Positions 6,478 to 6,830 of a stretch of DNA of 6,830 bases are shown one piece after another; positions within the stretch are counted from its first letter, which is position 1; every line of letters begins with the position of its first letter. The position numbers and the translations under genes were made by a program. Location of the stretch: positions 1 through 6,830 of the forward strand of contig SLRE01000118.1 of NCBI GenBank assembly GCA_007131125.1, in the 5' to 3' direction. The notes under the pieces are model-generated. The model was not told the origin of the DNA. It saw nothing but the letters and a program-made list of their open reading frames with translations, and did no database searches. Source of the stretch: Bacteroidales bacterium (GTDB lineage Bacteria; Bacteroidota; Bacteroidia; Bacteroidales; UBA7960).

Positions 6478-6493
6478 CAGGCTCCAATGCCTT

Positions 6494-6830
6494 TTATTTA
6501 AACTCCATATTGCTTTTGCGGGTAATTTTCTCGCAATAGCGGCATTTCAGCCTTAAGTCTTCCTTTTCCACCACATCAAAGCGGGTGACCAGCTGCTCGT
6601 GGTTGGTAACGCAGTTGGGGTTGAAGCATTTCACAATCCCGGTGATCTTTTCAGGTATTTCTACCACCATTTTTTTTGCTACCTGAAAATCTTTTATTTC
6701 AATAATGGAGGCATGGGGGGCGACCAGGGAGATTTTATTGAGTTCTTCGGGCCGGAAATATTTTCCGCTCACCTTTATAATACCCTTGGTCCCGTATTTT
6801 TTGCTTTCCAGGTTGGTGGCAAAAAGCACC
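6494..6830 (-). CDS. pyrI: Aspartate carbamoyltransferase regulatory chain, 5' end outside the window
   Basis: About 111 C-terminal codons are present; the start lies beyond the right edge, and compared with E. coli PyrI (153 residues) about 40 N-terminal residues are missing. PyrI has no catalytic role. It binds nucleotide effectors and, through a C-terminal zinc domain, holds PyrB trimers together in the enzyme for the first committed step of pyrimidine synthesis. The fragment shows the end of the allosteric domain (KKYGTKGIIKVSGKYF, LVAPHASIIEI) followed by the zinc domain with all four cysteines: CFNPNC (codons at 6626-6628 and 6611-6613) and KCRYCEK (6542-6544 and 6533-6535). Spacings C-x4-C and C-x2-C match the known family. 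The GTG codon at the window edge is internal, not a start. pyrB is expected just beyond the edge, as in related genomes. Confidence 0.94.
   Translation of the reverse strand, partial: VLFATNLESKKYGTKGIIKVSGKYFRPEELNKISLVAPHASIIEIKDFQVAKKMVVEIPEKITGIVKCFNPNCVTNHEQLVTRFDVVEKEDLRLKCRYCEKITRKSNMEFK

Noticed and set aside
6479..6492. Possible terminator for gpsA: AGGC and GCCT around a six-base loop, followed by TTTATTT
   Set aside because: A four-base-pair stem is too weak to call, and such pairs occur often by chance.

Overview
The window looks like chromosomal DNA from a Bacteroidota bacterium, most likely in the Bacteroidales/Marinilabiliales part of the phylum. This rests on four things. Several genes are preceded by the Bacteroidota-type -7 promoter element TAnnTTTG. 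The leaders are A-rich and lack a clear Shine-Dalgarno sequence. The GpsA-type protein has features I associate with this phylum. A pyrI gene is present, which I recall as usual in Bacteroidales but not in Flavobacteriia. No species can be named from the sequence alone.

Layout. On the minus strand at the left edge lies a truncated LapA-like (DUF1049) small membrane protein (160 to 1), with a DUF819 multi-pass membrane protein before it in transcription order (1388 to 249). A weak hairpin/T-run and a separate -7 box between them suggest separate transcription. A divergent promoter region (about 1389-1574) separates these from a plus-strand lipoprotein that resembles family M49 metallopeptidases (1575-3218), which ends in a strong rho-independent terminator. 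A 526-base non-coding gap follows. It holds a small structured-looking island (about 3481-3590) and an inverted pair of heptad-repeat arms (3603-3680). Next come a secreted M28 aminopeptidase-like enzyme with PA and PDZ domains (3745-5427) and a GpsA-type glycerol-3-phosphate dehydrogenase (5482-6477) with its own -7 box. At the right edge, convergent and only 16 bases away, is the 3' part of pyrI, the aspartate carbamoyltransferase regulatory chain.

How the genes fit together. The two exported metallopeptidases (M49-like lipoprotein and M28-PA-PDZ) could both act on peptides outside the cytoplasm, but a terminator and the long gap separate them, so they are neighbours rather than an obvious operon. 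GpsA (phospholipid precursor supply) and PyrI (control of pyrimidine synthesis) are housekeeping functions. I see no defence system, CRISPR array, tRNA, rRNA or intact mobile element. The parts most worth a second look are the 3481-3680 intergenic island, the compact M49-like active site on a lipoprotein, and the promoter motifs that correct the apparent start codons of several genes.
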